Source: Lasiosphaeria ovina
Lineage: Eukaryota; Ascomycota; Sordariomycetes; Sordariales; Lasiosphaeriaceae
Direction: 5' to 3'
Assembly: GCA_033439765.1 (NCBI GenBank)
Contig: JAULSN010000006.1
Span: 248,001-312,000 of the forward strand
DNA length: 64,000 nucleotides
The position numbers and the translations under genes were made by a program. Positions 34,463-46,163 of this stretch are shown here, piece by piece (the first letter of the stretch is position 1; every line of letters starts with the position of its first letter). Below the pieces are notes generated by a model, which did no database searches, had not been told where the DNA came from, and saw only the letters and a program-made list of their open reading frames with translations.

Positions 34463-35581
34463 ATGCGCAGCACAACAACCCTCGCACTGCTGCTCGCAGC
34501 CAGCGGCACCTACGCCGTCGAGCAACCCCAACACCACAGCCGGCCCGAGTGCGTGCAGGCGCGCAGCGCCGAGCTAGCCGACGCCGCAGCGTGCGGCGAC
34601 CGCGGGTCGCTCAACTACTGCTTCTCGAGCCTGTCCCAAACACTCGCGCCGCGCGGCGTCGCGCTGGTGCCGGCCGTGGAGCGATGCTTCGTGGCGGCGG
34701 GGTGCACGGCGGCCGAGGCGGCGATTGAGGCGCAGTGGGTGGTGCGCGTGTGCGACGACACGGCGTCGTCTGGGTCTCCGTCGCAGGTGGAGGCCGATCT
34801 CCGGCGGCGCCGCACCGCTGCTCGCGCCGCCGCCGCCGGCATGCCGGTGCTGCGCGAGGCGGGGCTGCCGACGCTGCTCGCTGCACGGCAGGCCGCTGCC
34901 GGCCCGACCACAGCCGCGCCGGCCGTCGCCAACAACAGCCCGACGGGCAGCCCGTCACCGTGCTCGACGGAGACGGTTATCGACACGACGTCGTGCCCGG
35001 TGCAGTCGACAGGCGACAGCGCGGGCAAGAAGCTGGCGTGCTTTCCGGCGAAAGCAACGATGCAGGTGTGCCGCGAGGGCCTGATCTGCCAGTTCGACAA
35101 GGCCGGGGCGGGATCGTGCATGTACAAGCAGACGTCTTTGGGCTTGGCGGGGACCATCATCGCCGCCATCTTCGCCGTGGCCGTGGCCGCGTCCGTGTTC
35201 GGCGTGTGCTTCCTGTGTTGCAAGGAGCGGCGCGTGCAGAAGCGCCTCGAGAGGGCCGCCGAGAACGCCCGCATCGAGAAAGATGCCAAGACGTCGGCCA
35301 TGGTGGCGCGCAAGAAGTCTTTCCGGGCTGGTGGTGCCGAGGCGGCGGCGGCGGCTGAGGACGGCCTCGACAGGCAGCCCCTGATGGCCGCCGCGTCGGA
35401 CCTGCCTCCCCTGCCGCCCATGCCGCAGCAGTATACCGACAACGCGAGCTATCAGTCGCAGTCGCAGTCGCAGTCGCAGTCGCAGAAGCAGCACCAGCAG
35501 CAGCAGTACGCGCAGCAGCAGGACTTTGGAGGGTCCGAGAACCCGTTTGCTGACTCGCACGACGCGCATCCGCTGAGGTGA
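34463..35581 (+). CDS. Uncharacterised type I membrane protein with Cys-rich ectodomain and Gln-rich tail
   Basis: A single exon of 372 residues. MRSTTTLALLLAASGTYA is a clear signal peptide (cleavage near 18). The ectodomain (19-224) has about 12 Cys, a basic RRRR site (115-118) suited to Kex2-like processing, and a Thr/Ala/Pro-rich linker. One membrane segment follows (about 225-253, TIIAAIFAVAVAASVFG), ending in Cys residues that could be palmitoylated, then a basic cytosolic stretch (KERRVQKRLER). The tail is Gln/Ser rich and ends with ENPFADSHD, an NPFxD-type motif that in yeast recruits Sla1 for endocytosis. The layout suits a cell-surface receptor, sensor or cargo protein. No named domain recognised. 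Confidence 0.75.
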   Translation: MRSTTTLALLLAASGTYAVEQPQHHSRPECVQARSAELADAAACGDRGSLNYCFSSLSQTLAPRGVALVPAVERCFVAAGCTAAEAAIEAQWVVRVCDDTASSGSPSQVEADLRRRRTAARAAAAGMPVLREAGLPTLLAARQAAAGPTTAAPAVANNSPTGSPSPCSTETVIDTTSCPVQSTGDSAGKKLACFPAKATMQVCREGLICQFDKAGAGSCMYKQTSLGLAGTIIAAIFAVAVAASVFGVCFLCCKERRVQKRLERAAENARIEKDAKTSAMVARKKSFRAGGAEAAAAAEDGLDRQPLMAAASDLPPLPPMPQQYTDNASYQSQSQSQSQSQKQHQQQQYAQQQDFGGSENPFADSHDAHPLR

Positions 35582-36523
35582 TGACGCCATTTTTACTGTT
35601 CAGAGTTTGCCATGGCAGGCGGCTGAAGAGAGAGATTGGAGAACATAATGCCGAGACAGGAGCAGAACCTTATAAGCTGGCTATCCGAGGAGGTTCCAGA
35701 GGCAAACTGCCTGCACATGCAGAGTAGGCATCTAGATATCTGGCGGGTTGATAGAGTTTTCATGTTGAGTCTTTTTTCACTGGGCTAGCAATCGTGCAAG
35801 CGGGCAGCCGAAGCTGGTGGGTCTATGAACTTGCACTTGTATATAAACAATCATGATAGTAAGCGTGAGGGAACCAGGCCTGTAAATCTAGTGGGCGTTT
35901 GTATCCCACTGGTGCTTTGAACCTATGCAAGCAGTGTATCTAACGTTTGCGTGAGATGGCTTCACCAACGATGTGATTGATCAAGATGACAGTGTCAACT
36001 TTACGAGCGGCAACAGAACATATTTCATCTGGCAACTCAGGAAGGCGAAAGATGAGAATACGATTATTCTATCAAATCTAATACTTTCGGAGCAGACGGC
36101 AATTAGCAGTCGCTACTAAACATAATTACCATTCGCTAGTTAACAAAGAAAAGCTTCGCCATGATTCGCTCAGCGATCCCCGGTAAACAATTAGAAGTCA
36201 GGTGGTCATGCTGATTGAGGCAGCTTCAGCTGCGGCCCAATCGAATGCTTTGTAGTTAGCTAAAACTACTGTACAATGTTGATAACCCGGGTCTCTAGTG
36301 GTAAGGCAGCGAAGGCAGTGGCAGAAAAGAGGAGCTTGCAAGTCGCCAGTGACTCGCAAGACATGAGAAACATCGACCGCGGCCTGGGCATGGTCCGTGT
36401 ATCGAAGACGAGAAGGGCACGAGAGAGCGCCAGATTTACCGTGAACGTTTCCTCTGTTGACAAGATCCCTGAACAAAGAGTTTCTTGCATTCCTCACTGA
36501 CGGGATTTCCCCAGGTCCCAATG
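35582..36523. other. Convergent 3' flanks, 942 bp
   Basis: Between the membrane protein gene and the NST1 stop. AT-richer, no gene seen. Confidence 0.6.
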
Positions 36524-39500
36524 CTAACGGTTGCTGTGGCCAAACGAGCCTCCTCCGACAATGGGACTGCCAATCTCGCCGGGCGCCCCGACTGCCCGGT
36601 GGAGGGGTTGCGAGTTGGACCGCCCGGAACTCGAGACAAAGCGAATAGAGATTTTACCCGATCCGCCGTCACGCACGTCGAAACTGCCCCCGCCGTTGAC
36701 TTCGTTGCCCTCTGTTTCACATATATCGAAGAGTTCTGTCTCGCCAACAGGAGGTCCTGTATTGAACAACTCGAGCTGTGCCTTGATATCCTCGAGTGAG
36801 ATAAAGCCGTCGTTGACGTCGGTACTCCGTTCCACATTGATACTGTCTGGGTCGGCAAGCTCACGGCACGCGCGGCTGAGCATCTTGCGGATGGCAACCG
36901 ATCGTGACACTGTGGGCTGGTTTATTATCCCATGCCCGCCGAATGTAGAGTTAATCGGCGCAGGGGGGCCCCAAGGTACGGGACCGAAACCTGGGGGTGG
37001 AGGTGGCCCGAAGAGGTGCGGCTGCGGCACGGCCGCTGGCGCCCACGGGCTGTGGTGCGATGAGAATATGGGATCGACACCAAAGGGAGACACCGGGAAA
37101 GCAGCTCCTGGTCGGGATCCCGGGGCTGTCGAGGCCATTTGGCCCCGTAAGGGTCGACCGGAGAAATCCTGGAGTGGCTCGTCGAAGCCATCCAGCAGCG
37201 CGCTGCTGCCGAGATGAGCATCCAAGTCGGGCTTCGGTACCTCAGTGCGGGGCGATCCACTTGGCGGCCGTTGGCCGTGCACAACACTTGACGGCCTCCC
37301 AATCGGCGCCGGACGTCCGATGGGCTGCTGCGTGGTGATTGGGGTGCTCTGCTCAAAGCTTGCTGACCCGTGGCGTGAGTGGGACGTCATAGGGGATTCC
37401 TTGGGAATAGATGGACCAAACACTTGGGCCATGGTCGCCATGGGAGACTCCAAGGGCCCAGGGAAACCAGGAGGAGGATGCATTGAGTAGCCCCGGGCCC
37501 CGAGTTGTCCGCCTAGTCCGGGCGGCATTGGCATCATGACTGGCGGCGCGGGCCGGTAGCCAGACATGGATGAGAACGGAGGCTCGCGGTGGATGTGGTT
37601 TCCAAACCCTGGCGGTATCTGGGGCATCCCTTGTGAAAACGGCATGCCCATTGGCGGAATGCCGAACGGACTGTGTTGCGGCGGCAGTGTCTTGGCTGCT
37701 GTACCCAGCGGCGATGCCGGGTGCGGAGACGGGTGCAATGTGCCCTGCGTGTTGCTTGTCGTCCCTGCCAACTTGCTGGGCGGGCCTATGGGACCGGGAC
37801 TGACATGAACAGGCGTTATGGGGTGGGGAGACGGGTTCTGGCTCGGTACTGATCCCGTCTGGGAGGCTGATCCCGAGGACGCCGCAGCACCTTCTTGCTG
37901 GGACGCCTGCCGCGCGCGCATCGGCGTCGGGGCCTTGGTGAGAGCCGGCGTTGCAACGGAAATCTGCGGCGAGACGAACGACGTCGAAGGCTGCTGTGGC
38001 AACGCTGGCACGGCTGCCGGCACCGGAGGAGGTGCGGGTCGCTTTGGAAGAGTAAGGGCCACTGGGACGGCGGTTGCGAGAGCTGCAGCTTTCTGCGCAG
38101 CCCTCTCTTCACGGCCGGCCCGGGTACGAGCATCCTTCTCCTGCTTGTCTCGCTCCTGCTGCTCCCTTCTTTCCCGAACCTCGCGCTCCTTTTGGTCGCG
38201 GGCTTCTTTCTCCTTAAGGCGAGCCTCTTCGCGTGACTTCTTCTCGCGATCCTTAGCTTCGCGAACTTTGCGTTCCTGCAATTCTCGCTCTTGTATGCGG
38301 CGTTGGCGCTCGGCTTCTTTGCGCAAACGCTCTTCCTCGTCAGCCTTCTTCTGCGCCTCCCTCTTCTTCCGCTTCTCCTCAATCTTGAGCCGTTGTTCTT
38401 CGGCCCGGCGTTCCTCCTCGGCAACTCGTGCCTCCTCTTCGGCCGCTTTCTCGGCCTCCTTGCGAGCCTTCTCCTCAGCCAGGGCCTCCTTCTTCTTGGC
38501 CGCCTTGTCTTTCCGCTTCTGGGCTTCCTTGGCCTTCTTGGCTTTGCGTTGAGACTCTTGGCGGTTCTCGTCCTCGATCTCCTCGAGAAGCTTGGCCTGA
38601 CGCTCCTTTGCCACTTTTTCGCGGTAGGCGGTAAGCACCCGCTGCTCAAACATTCTTGCGGCGAAGATCTGGAACATCCTCCTACCTTCCTCCATCCGCT
38701 GCTCCTCCGTCATCGTATCCTGTTCGAACACATTAACAACTCTACGGGGCAAACGACACATTGGGCACGTACCTCTTCCTCCTGGCTGTCGTACTCCTCT
38801 TCCTCCTCTTCCTCATACTCATCCTCGTCGTCCTCAAACTCTTCCTCCTCGGGTGGGGGGTGACTGTGCCCGTAGTGGTCACCGTTGGCGTGGTCATAGC
38901 TACGCTCATACTGCTCTCTTGCGTCTTCCTCGCGCGCCATTCGCCGCTCCGCCAGCTGCTCCATCATTTCGATGAACTTCTTGCCGTCATTCTTCAGCAG
39001 GTCGTCGGCCACGGTGAGTATTCCGCCTAGAAAGGATGAGCCATAAGCGTTATAGCCTGTCCGCGAGGAGGGGTAAACACGCAGAAACGATGAGAAAATG
39101 GGGAATCGGTCCCTACCCTGCACAGTCAGGCTATTTCCGAAGTTGAAGAAATCGTTGGCGTAGTCGGGGCCAGGGCGGTGCAGCTCGTCCGAAGGCTCCT
39201 CGTCACTATACTCGTCGTCTTCTTCCAGTTCGTCTTCGCTGTACTCCTCCTCTTCGCCTTCCTCTTCTTCTTCGTCCCCCACGTGCTCTACTATCCGGCC
39301 CCGCGAGGGCTGGTGGTTGGGGTAGCTTGCAGGGAGGCCACGGGGGCGCATGCCGCCCATGGAGCCAAACGACTGGCGAGGACGCAGCATTGGAGGACCT
39401 TCGCCCTGGTTGGGGTGGTTTGCGTACTGCTCTAGCTCTTCGTAGTAGGCATCGTAGAGGCCCTCGAGCTCTTCCTCGATGGCGGTCCGCTTCCTCCCAC

Positions 39501-40311
39501 ACACGGTACAGCTGCACGTGTGCTTTTGCTGCTCCTTCATCTTCTTCAAGACGGCATCCTTCTCGACCTTAACGAGGGACTTACGCTCGCTCTCGCTCAG
39601 CCCGAGCCAGAACTCCTTGATCCGTTCCCGCTCTTCTTGTGAGCTTGTGTTCCATATCTTCTCTCTCGACATACCAGGGCGGTGGTGATTATGGCGATGT
39701 TGAGTGGGTGAAGCAGGAGGCGGGATTGGCGCACGGGCCTGGGCGGGCTGTACGTGGTGGTGGATGTTATTTGCAGCCTCACCAGCGGTTGCTCCGGCGC
39801 CGTCCTTGCCCTTTTTCTTCTTGGCCTTTTTCACTTTCGTTGACGTCCCTTGCGCGAACCCATTCTGGTGAGAGCTGGGATGCTGCCGAGCGTGACCGCT
39901 AGTAGAGTGCTCGTCCTCGTCGCCGCTATCGCCGGGGTCGGCATCTACCGAGTGCTGCTCGTGCGACGCAGGCGGGCTGGGCAAACCGTTCGAAGGCTCC
40001 GTCCGCGCACCCTGCTCTGCGGCGGCTTTGGCGGCCGCCTTTTCGCGTCGCTTCTGCTTCTTCCGGTTGACGGGCTGGGGTGGTTCCTGAGAGCTCGCTC
40101 CTGGCGTAGCACTCGGCGGCGCAGCTTTCGTGCTCGTGGCGGGAGCCATGGTCGGGGAGGGCTGGGACGAGTCTACCGGCGTGGTGGCCTTTGGAACTGT
40201 TATGTATTTGGAGCCGTCCTTGTTGGTGTACTTTGCCGTCGCCGTGGAGGCGGGTGACAGGGGAGCCGCATTCAACGGCGCCGCGGGCGGGTGCCGGTGG
40301 TTACCCTTCAT
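36524..40311 (-). CDS. NST1: Stress response protein Nst1
   Basis: Three exons (40,311-39,117; 39,026-38,773; 38,719-36,524; 3,645 nt) encode 1,214 residues. The N-terminal part has [11 protein letters not shown] and a basic patch ([15 protein letters not shown]). The conserved core is [20 protein letters not shown], a Cys motif CSCTVCGRK, an acidic tract, and, over the first splice, [20 protein letters not shown] very long charged coiled coil of Glu/Lys/Arg/Ala heptads follows the second splice. The C-terminal half is Pro/Gly/Met-rich and disordered, ending after [18 protein letters not shown]. Yeast Nst1 was found as a salt-tolerance factor linked to P-bodies and splicing proteins; its molecular role remains open. 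Intron 1 (90 bp) is in frame and has no stop. Confidence 0.93.
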
Positions 40312-43300
40312 GGTGATTCGTTAGTGCGGCGGCGGATACGCTGCCGACGTCGAGGGCATGCAGCGCGGCCGTGATCTGTTGTTGCGAGCTTCGGGACCGG
40401 TCGATGACTGCGCAGCAACAGTAAGTAAAGTGACGCGAGACTCGGCACGGGTGTCTCAATGTCGGGACACGGAATGCGTGTGTGCAGCGCGATACGGCGT
40501 AGGTAAGGTAGTTTATGGTGTTGCGGGGCAGTGAAGCAGAACCTAGAAGAGACGGGAGGACGGGGTCAAGGGGTAGAGGGTGGTAGAGGGTGGGGGGGGT
40601 TGGCAGGTCCACTGGCACTTGACGTCGGGGGAAAGGGCTAGAGGTCGCAAGGTCAGGGGAGATGCGGCTTCGAAGGCGCGGTAGGGCTTGGATAAAGAGA
40701 GCGGCGAGGAAAGGACAGCTGCCTGGACAGCTAGCAGCAAGTCGACAAGACTCGGCTAGCGGGTATGGTAGGTACAGGCAGGTGAGAGCGACAGTAGCTG
40801 GAAGTGGGCAGGGGAATGTAGGGCAGGTTTGGGGCTGGGGGGGTTATTGAGCTTCGAGGTTGAGGTCGGTCGAGGCCACCTCAGGTCGAGTCCACCTCAG
40901 GTCGAGTTGAGGTGAGGGACGCACGCACGCAGGGAGAGACGGGAGGCAAGGTAGAGGCAGAGGTGCTCGCTCAACGAGGGCTTATTGACGATTCGCCCAC
41001 GCAGCACTCACTTTCGACTTTCCAGACTCGGCAGCGGCAGACTCGCGGGCGCTCGGTGTTGTCGCGGTATCGGAGGCGGCAAACGCGACAGGTGTGCTTT
41101 GCAGGATGGGGTGCGCGGGAAGTCAATGTGCGCTTCCCAGGCCAGTGTTCGGATGTTCGAAATGCCCCCGGGAATGGTGGTTTGGTGGTGGTCCTGGCGC
41201 CCGCTGCTCCACCCACGGTTCCCCATCCCAGGCCCACCACTCCCATTGGTCAGCCACAGCACGTGACCTTTTCAGCCTCGCAATATTGCCCCCCGGGCGC
41301 GCGTGCCTCATTTCCCGCGCCGTCGTCACTCCGTCATCCGGGATCTTTCATCATACCTTAACCTGAGTGAGGCCAAGCCCAAGTGGGTGAGACGCATTCC
41401 CCTCCCCCGCGATATCGAGCCCCGGAATTCGATTCTCGGAATTTCCGCCAGCGAGGTGCTGCATTGCTTTCCCAAAAAAAAAACCAACATTCCTGCTCAT
41501 CTCATGTCGTCGTGCTGCCATCGTATCGCGCGCCCACGAAGCCAGCGAAAATGAAACGATCTTGGTGAGAGCGACTCAGGTCCGGGAGTTCGAGTCGACA
41601 TCGTTGCTGCGGCTTTCTCAGTCAGATAGACGGTATAATTTGCTGGTGTGGGAACTGTGACACGGGCGGCGGCCGCAACTGCGACCGAGAGATCGAGACG
41701 GTGGCGGCGCGGCGCGGCGCGGCATCCGAAACACCCTACTTCTTGCGCAATGCTTGTTTTATCTTTGTCTTTTAGACAAGTGTCGACAGGCACTTTTTTG
41801 GAGACATTCGGTGGTCTCTTTGAGTCGCAGGTGAGGAGTCTGATCAACTTAAGTCCCTTCCCTAAGTGGACACTGTCTGCTGCTATCGCCTGCTGCTGTC
41901 TGCCACGATAGTCATTCTGACAGTAGCGCACCCGTACAGGGTAACCCAAGAGTTGAGCAACGGAGATCTCTCGGAACATTGGCCGATGAGCGAATGGTGC
42001 TCCGCACAGAATCTTGTTTGGACTATCCAATCCGAACTATACAACGCAAGTCGCCTAAAGCAACATAAAGATTACCATCAACCTCCCAGCTCTAGCCGTA
42101 ATGTAGCCACCAATTAGCCATGTTCTCTTGGACCTTGTGCCTTTCCTGTGTAAGGCGCTTCCGTGTCGCGCTGGTTGCCTTTCCCCAGGCGGTCGATAAA
42201 GCCGGTAAATTCGGGGTCATGGCAGGCTCGTTACCCGGATTGGCTACCTTACCAGGAATGGATAATCGGTAAGTTATCCAACCGTGTTATTAAATGAAGG
42301 CGACCGCATCGTCTTTAACGCCAAACAGAATTCTAAAGACAGGGCAGCCAGCCTGTGTCCATGGAATGTTCGACTCTTCGTTGGGGGCTTTGAAGACACT
42401 CACTCCCAACATGCGGATATCACTGGTCCACCTCCGAGGCCCGTGTTGTGTTGACGGAATCCATCCAAAGAAAAGGTTCGTAAAGAAACAGACTACCGAG
42501 GCCTCACTCTTGAGTTCCCAGCGGTCTTCGGCTTTTGAAGAAAACACGACATGGCGGAAGCTCGGCACGGCAACCTTAATACATAGTATGGCCGAATACG
42601 TGCTAGGAAATAAGCCAGGTTGCCATCGACATGAGGCTGAGACCAACTCGGATGGGGGTTCAGCCAACGGCGAACGGACCCGGCCCGCGAAAATCATTTC
42701 GAGGGAGGCCCCCGTCGCGGCAGGTGGGCCGGAGCTTTTTCAGCCCACAACCACGCACCACGCCCTGGTCTGTGCGTTGAACAAAGCTTTGATGCTCGTT
42801 CCTGGCCTGGCCCCAAGACACGGCTGCGAATGGACATGCACCTACGACGGCCTTACCTACGGAGTACTACTTCGGTTGTTAGCTAAGCGCACAGCCTCAC
42901 CTGCTTCAGAGTTCGGCGCCGTCCGTCAACGGTCTGCAGCCTATCATGTCCAAACTGGCGCGCTACCAGGGCCGTATTCTGCTGCCCGAGCAACTCACAA
43001 ACTCGCACCCCGTTACCTCTATCCGCCCTTGTAGTGCATGCAATTGTGCCCTCGTTTAGGCCTGGTAGAGGGATCTTCACTACGCCGCCTCACCACCTCC
43101 GCGTTAAGCTGGATAGTAAGGTAGTAGCAGTAACACGAGGGGCGAGGAGCGAGGTTAGGTTGATGGAAATCGTGGAGGCCCACACCCCGCTTAGAACCAC
43201 CAGAGCTCGATGTCCATCCGATCGTCCTTGTGAGTGTGGGGCTAGAGAAATCGTTTCGTATCGCGCAGGCGTATCCGTACCTACTCCGAACAGGAGAGGC

Positions 43301-43624
43301 TGCTCGACGGGGGATGTTAGCGTTATGTAATCGGCCCTCTTCCAGCCGGTCAGCTATCAGCCCGTCGATTTCCACTCTAAATTTACAGGGTGGGTTCAGT
43401 GCAGTGCTGCCATTGCATATGTAGGCGCTCCTTCTCGTGAAGTTGGTCAACCTGCACCTTTTTTCACTCTCAACTGCAGCCCAACCCGTCTCTTCCCACC
43501 GCCGCCGCTCCTCTCTCCTCTGCCTGGCCTCCCTACGACAAGACCGGCTGCCGAGCAAACCCAGGCTGCTTGCGCTGCGCTTTCCTCGGAAAAAGAGACG
43601 CGCGGAACTACCATTTGCCGAATC
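40312..43624. other. Divergent upstream region of NST1 and RHO2, 3.3 kb
   Basis: Long region without a convincing gene. It has a short imperfect direct repeat (cacctcaggtcgagt, about 40,879-40,911) and pyrimidine-rich stretches. A 246-codon plus-strand frame at 42,294-43,034 and a 305-codon antisense frame at 43,019-43,936 were considered and not accepted. Confidence 0.5.
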
Positions 43625-44815
43625 ATGGCGAGTGCCGCCGCCCAGAATGTTATCCGCAGGTATGGATGCTTTATCGCGACAATCAACTTGGGGCACACCT
43701 ACTACCCGCCGACCCCCAGACCGTCCCGCAGCATCTTGTTTGCCCCAATGCGCGATTATCTGACAGGGCCGGTCGTTATTTAGGAAACTCGTCATCATTG
43801 GCGATGGTGCTTGCGGAAAAACCAGTTTGCTGAGCGTCTTTACCCTCGGCCACTTCCCAACTGTAAAGTTCCCCACGTCCTCGTCGTCTTCTGCGTGCAA
43901 CCAAAGCTTTCGTGACGCTGACACTTCCCGCCTCAACAGGACTACGTAAGTGCACTAGCAATCCCGAAATCCAACGTTTAACAGCTTCCCTCGCTGGCAT
44001 ATCCGGTCTCGCGGCTCGCTCTCTTTATATGCCCGTGCCGCCCTCTGCACCTGCCCTTCGCTTGCCTCCGCCAGCTAACGATGATGTTCCCTCCCCGCCG
44101 CAGATACCGACCGTCTTCGAGAACTACGTAACCGACTGCAAGGTGGACGGGAAGTCGGTCCAGCTCGCATTATGGGACACGGCCGGACAAGAAGATTATG
44201 AGCGGTTACGGCCGCTCGCCTACTCGCAAGCACACGTCATCTTAATAGGCTTCTCCATCGACACACCAGACTCCCTTGACAATGTCAGGCACAAGGTGGG
44301 TGCACAATGCCGCGATGACATGGCTGTTCCCCCAACTCTCCCCACCGCTATTACAAGAGGTCACCACCCCGTGGTGTACGCCGTGTTTCTCCCCATTGTG
44401 CGACCGTTGTCCTACCACACACTCCCTGTTTCTCTTTCTCCTGCAACGGAACAGCGCTGGTGCCCCCAGACACCAGGAAAAACGATCAGGGCAAGACCGG
44501 AGGCTAACAGTCAAATTACAGTGGGTCCCGGAGGCGCAGGAGAGATGTCCCGAGGTTCCCATAATCCTCGTAGGCCTAAAGAAAGACCTGCGGGATGACC
44601 CCGTGGCAATAGAAGAGATGCGCAAAAAGTCACTTGCGTTTGTCACCACGACCGAGGGCGACCGAACCGGCGCGGAGATCGGCGCGCGAAAATACCTCGA
44701 GTGCTCCAGTCTGACAGGCGAGGGCGTCGACGACGTATTCGAGGCGGCTACGAGAGCCTCGCTGCTCATGTTCGAGAGGAGGGGCGACGGGAGCGGCTGC
44801 TGCGTTATTTTATGA
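43625..44815 (+). CDS. RHO2: Rho2-type small GTPase
   Basis: Five exons (43,625-43,659; 43,784-43,862; 43,940-43,945; 44,104-44,295; 44,522-44,815; 606 nt) encode 201 residues. G1 is GDGACGKTS (18-26); switch [14 protein letters not shown], is completed by a 6-nt microexon coding for Asp-Tyr; G3 is [10 protein letters not shown]4 is in [11 protein letters not shown] (the Rho variant TKxD is LKKD); G5 is in ECSSLTGEG. The C-terminus GCCVIL is a CAAX box ending in Leu (geranylgeranylation) with a neighbouring Cys suited to palmitoylation, as in Rho2. [20 protein letters not shown] and EEMRKKS point to Rho2 rather than Rho1. Rho2 directs alpha-glucan synthesis and cell integrity signalling at the plasma membrane in fission yeast. 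Confidence 0.92.
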
Positions 44816-46163
44816 ACGAGAAAAGAACAGAAATGGGGAAGGGTGGAAAGGTCTGCCACGCCCACCGCCGAAACCTGGATCTCGATCGAAACAGCAAAGC
44901 CGCTCCCTCCGTCGTCTCCGAAGAATGAAAGAGGCGATCGGCAACCACTAATCTCCCATTATCGTCCCAGAGTCGTTCGAAAATTGGAACCTCTAGGGTC
45001 AGGTCAGCTGGGAAAACCAGTCTGATCACCCCCTTCTCGCCCCACACCACGTTAAATCACCCCCACCCCAATCTAGCGGAAAACAGAGACGACGTTAATG
45101 ACACCACTTCGAGCTGCACCACCGATTACCCGGCCCTCCGCGTCGAACATCTGCACTGTATTAATACCTATAGACTTGGTCTCTTCGCTTCACTCGCTTT
45201 TTCCCCTTTTGTTTTGCTGTCACTCGTGCCGGACGGGGGGGTGGGAAGGGCAAAGGGTAGTTTTCTTGTCCCCCTATCTTTTCTTTTTGTCAGCCATATT
45301 CTCTTTCTTCCTCCGGTATGGCTGTCGCTGAAGGCTACCATGGGATGGATGGGACGGGAATGTAGGACCAACATACAGCGGTTTTTTGCTTTCTCTCTCT
45401 CTCTCTCTCTCTCTCGGTAATCACACTCTCGCGAGGTATCCAAACATTTCGGGGCTGGTAGGGGCGGCTGGCGGCGGCGGCGGCGATGGAAAAGGAGCAT
45501 GGGCAATTGTTCAGACTGACTGACTGCCTGACTGGTTGAGAGGGCCACTTTTTCTTGCCTTTTTTTTCTTGTTCTCTAATTTTCTTTTTTTGTTTTCATG
45601 TCTGTTGAGCAAAAACAAAAAGTAAAGCGTCAGATCTAATAGTTTTACAACAACTACTACAACAACGTCATGATGTCTGAACATGTTTGCATCACGTTAA
45701 AGAAGATAATATGTGTTTTTTTGATGTCTGGTAATTCATTTGCCATGGCCGTATCGTTACCATTCGACAATGCTATATGTATAGGTAGGTATCTATGTAC
45801 ATGTGTGTGTTTGTTACAAAGCGTGTCCTCCGCTATCCTCTGTCTAAAGGCTCTAGGGCGCTCTCCCTGTTAAATATGATACAATGACGGGAAATCTGGT
45901 GTGAGAGAACCCTCCGGTATCCTCCAATTCCTGACCATGTTTCCTTGCAGTCTTCCATGCCCTGAACCTTGATATGCCTGTTCGGGTCCTTCTTGGCACC
46001 TGATCTTCACAAGGTTCCGCGGTAATATGCCAGTCTCGTTGGGGATATGCGAGAGTGCTCGGTGTAAAAATAATGTTGTAATCCTTTAGTACGCTTGCAT
46101 GAACTTTTTCGTTGTGCAAGTATTTCATGCCTACGTGGAGGCAGGCAGTCGCCAAGGACATGC
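44816..46163. other. Convergent 3' flanks, 1.35 kb, with a CT repeat
   Basis: Between RHO2 and the mL40 gene. It contains a (CT)n run at about 45,393-45,415, T-rich tracts and a short GGC-type repeat near 45,470. No gene seen. Confidence 0.6.

Noticed and set aside
34615..35442. 275-codon minus-strand Ala/Arg-rich frame
   Set aside because: Shadow of the GC-rich membrane protein gene, whose signal peptide and membrane segment are clear on the plus strand.
37816..38649. 277-codon Arg-rich frame
   Set aside because: Out-of-frame reading of the NST1 coiled coil.
40912..41361. 149-codon plus-strand frame in the NST1 upstream region
   Set aside because: Low-complexity composition, overlapping frames on both strands, no domain.
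41580..41610. GGGAGTTCGAGTCGA as a possible tRNA B box
   Set aside because: No A box, acceptor or T stem can be formed around it.
42294..43034. 246-codon plus-strand frame upstream of RHO2
   Set aside because: No recognisable domain; a 135-codon frame overlaps it on the other strand, and composition is not gene-like. Transcript data could revive it.
43019..43936. 305-codon minus-strand frame
   Set aside because: Antisense to RHO2 exons 1-2 and upstream sequence; Arg/Ser-rich with no family pattern.
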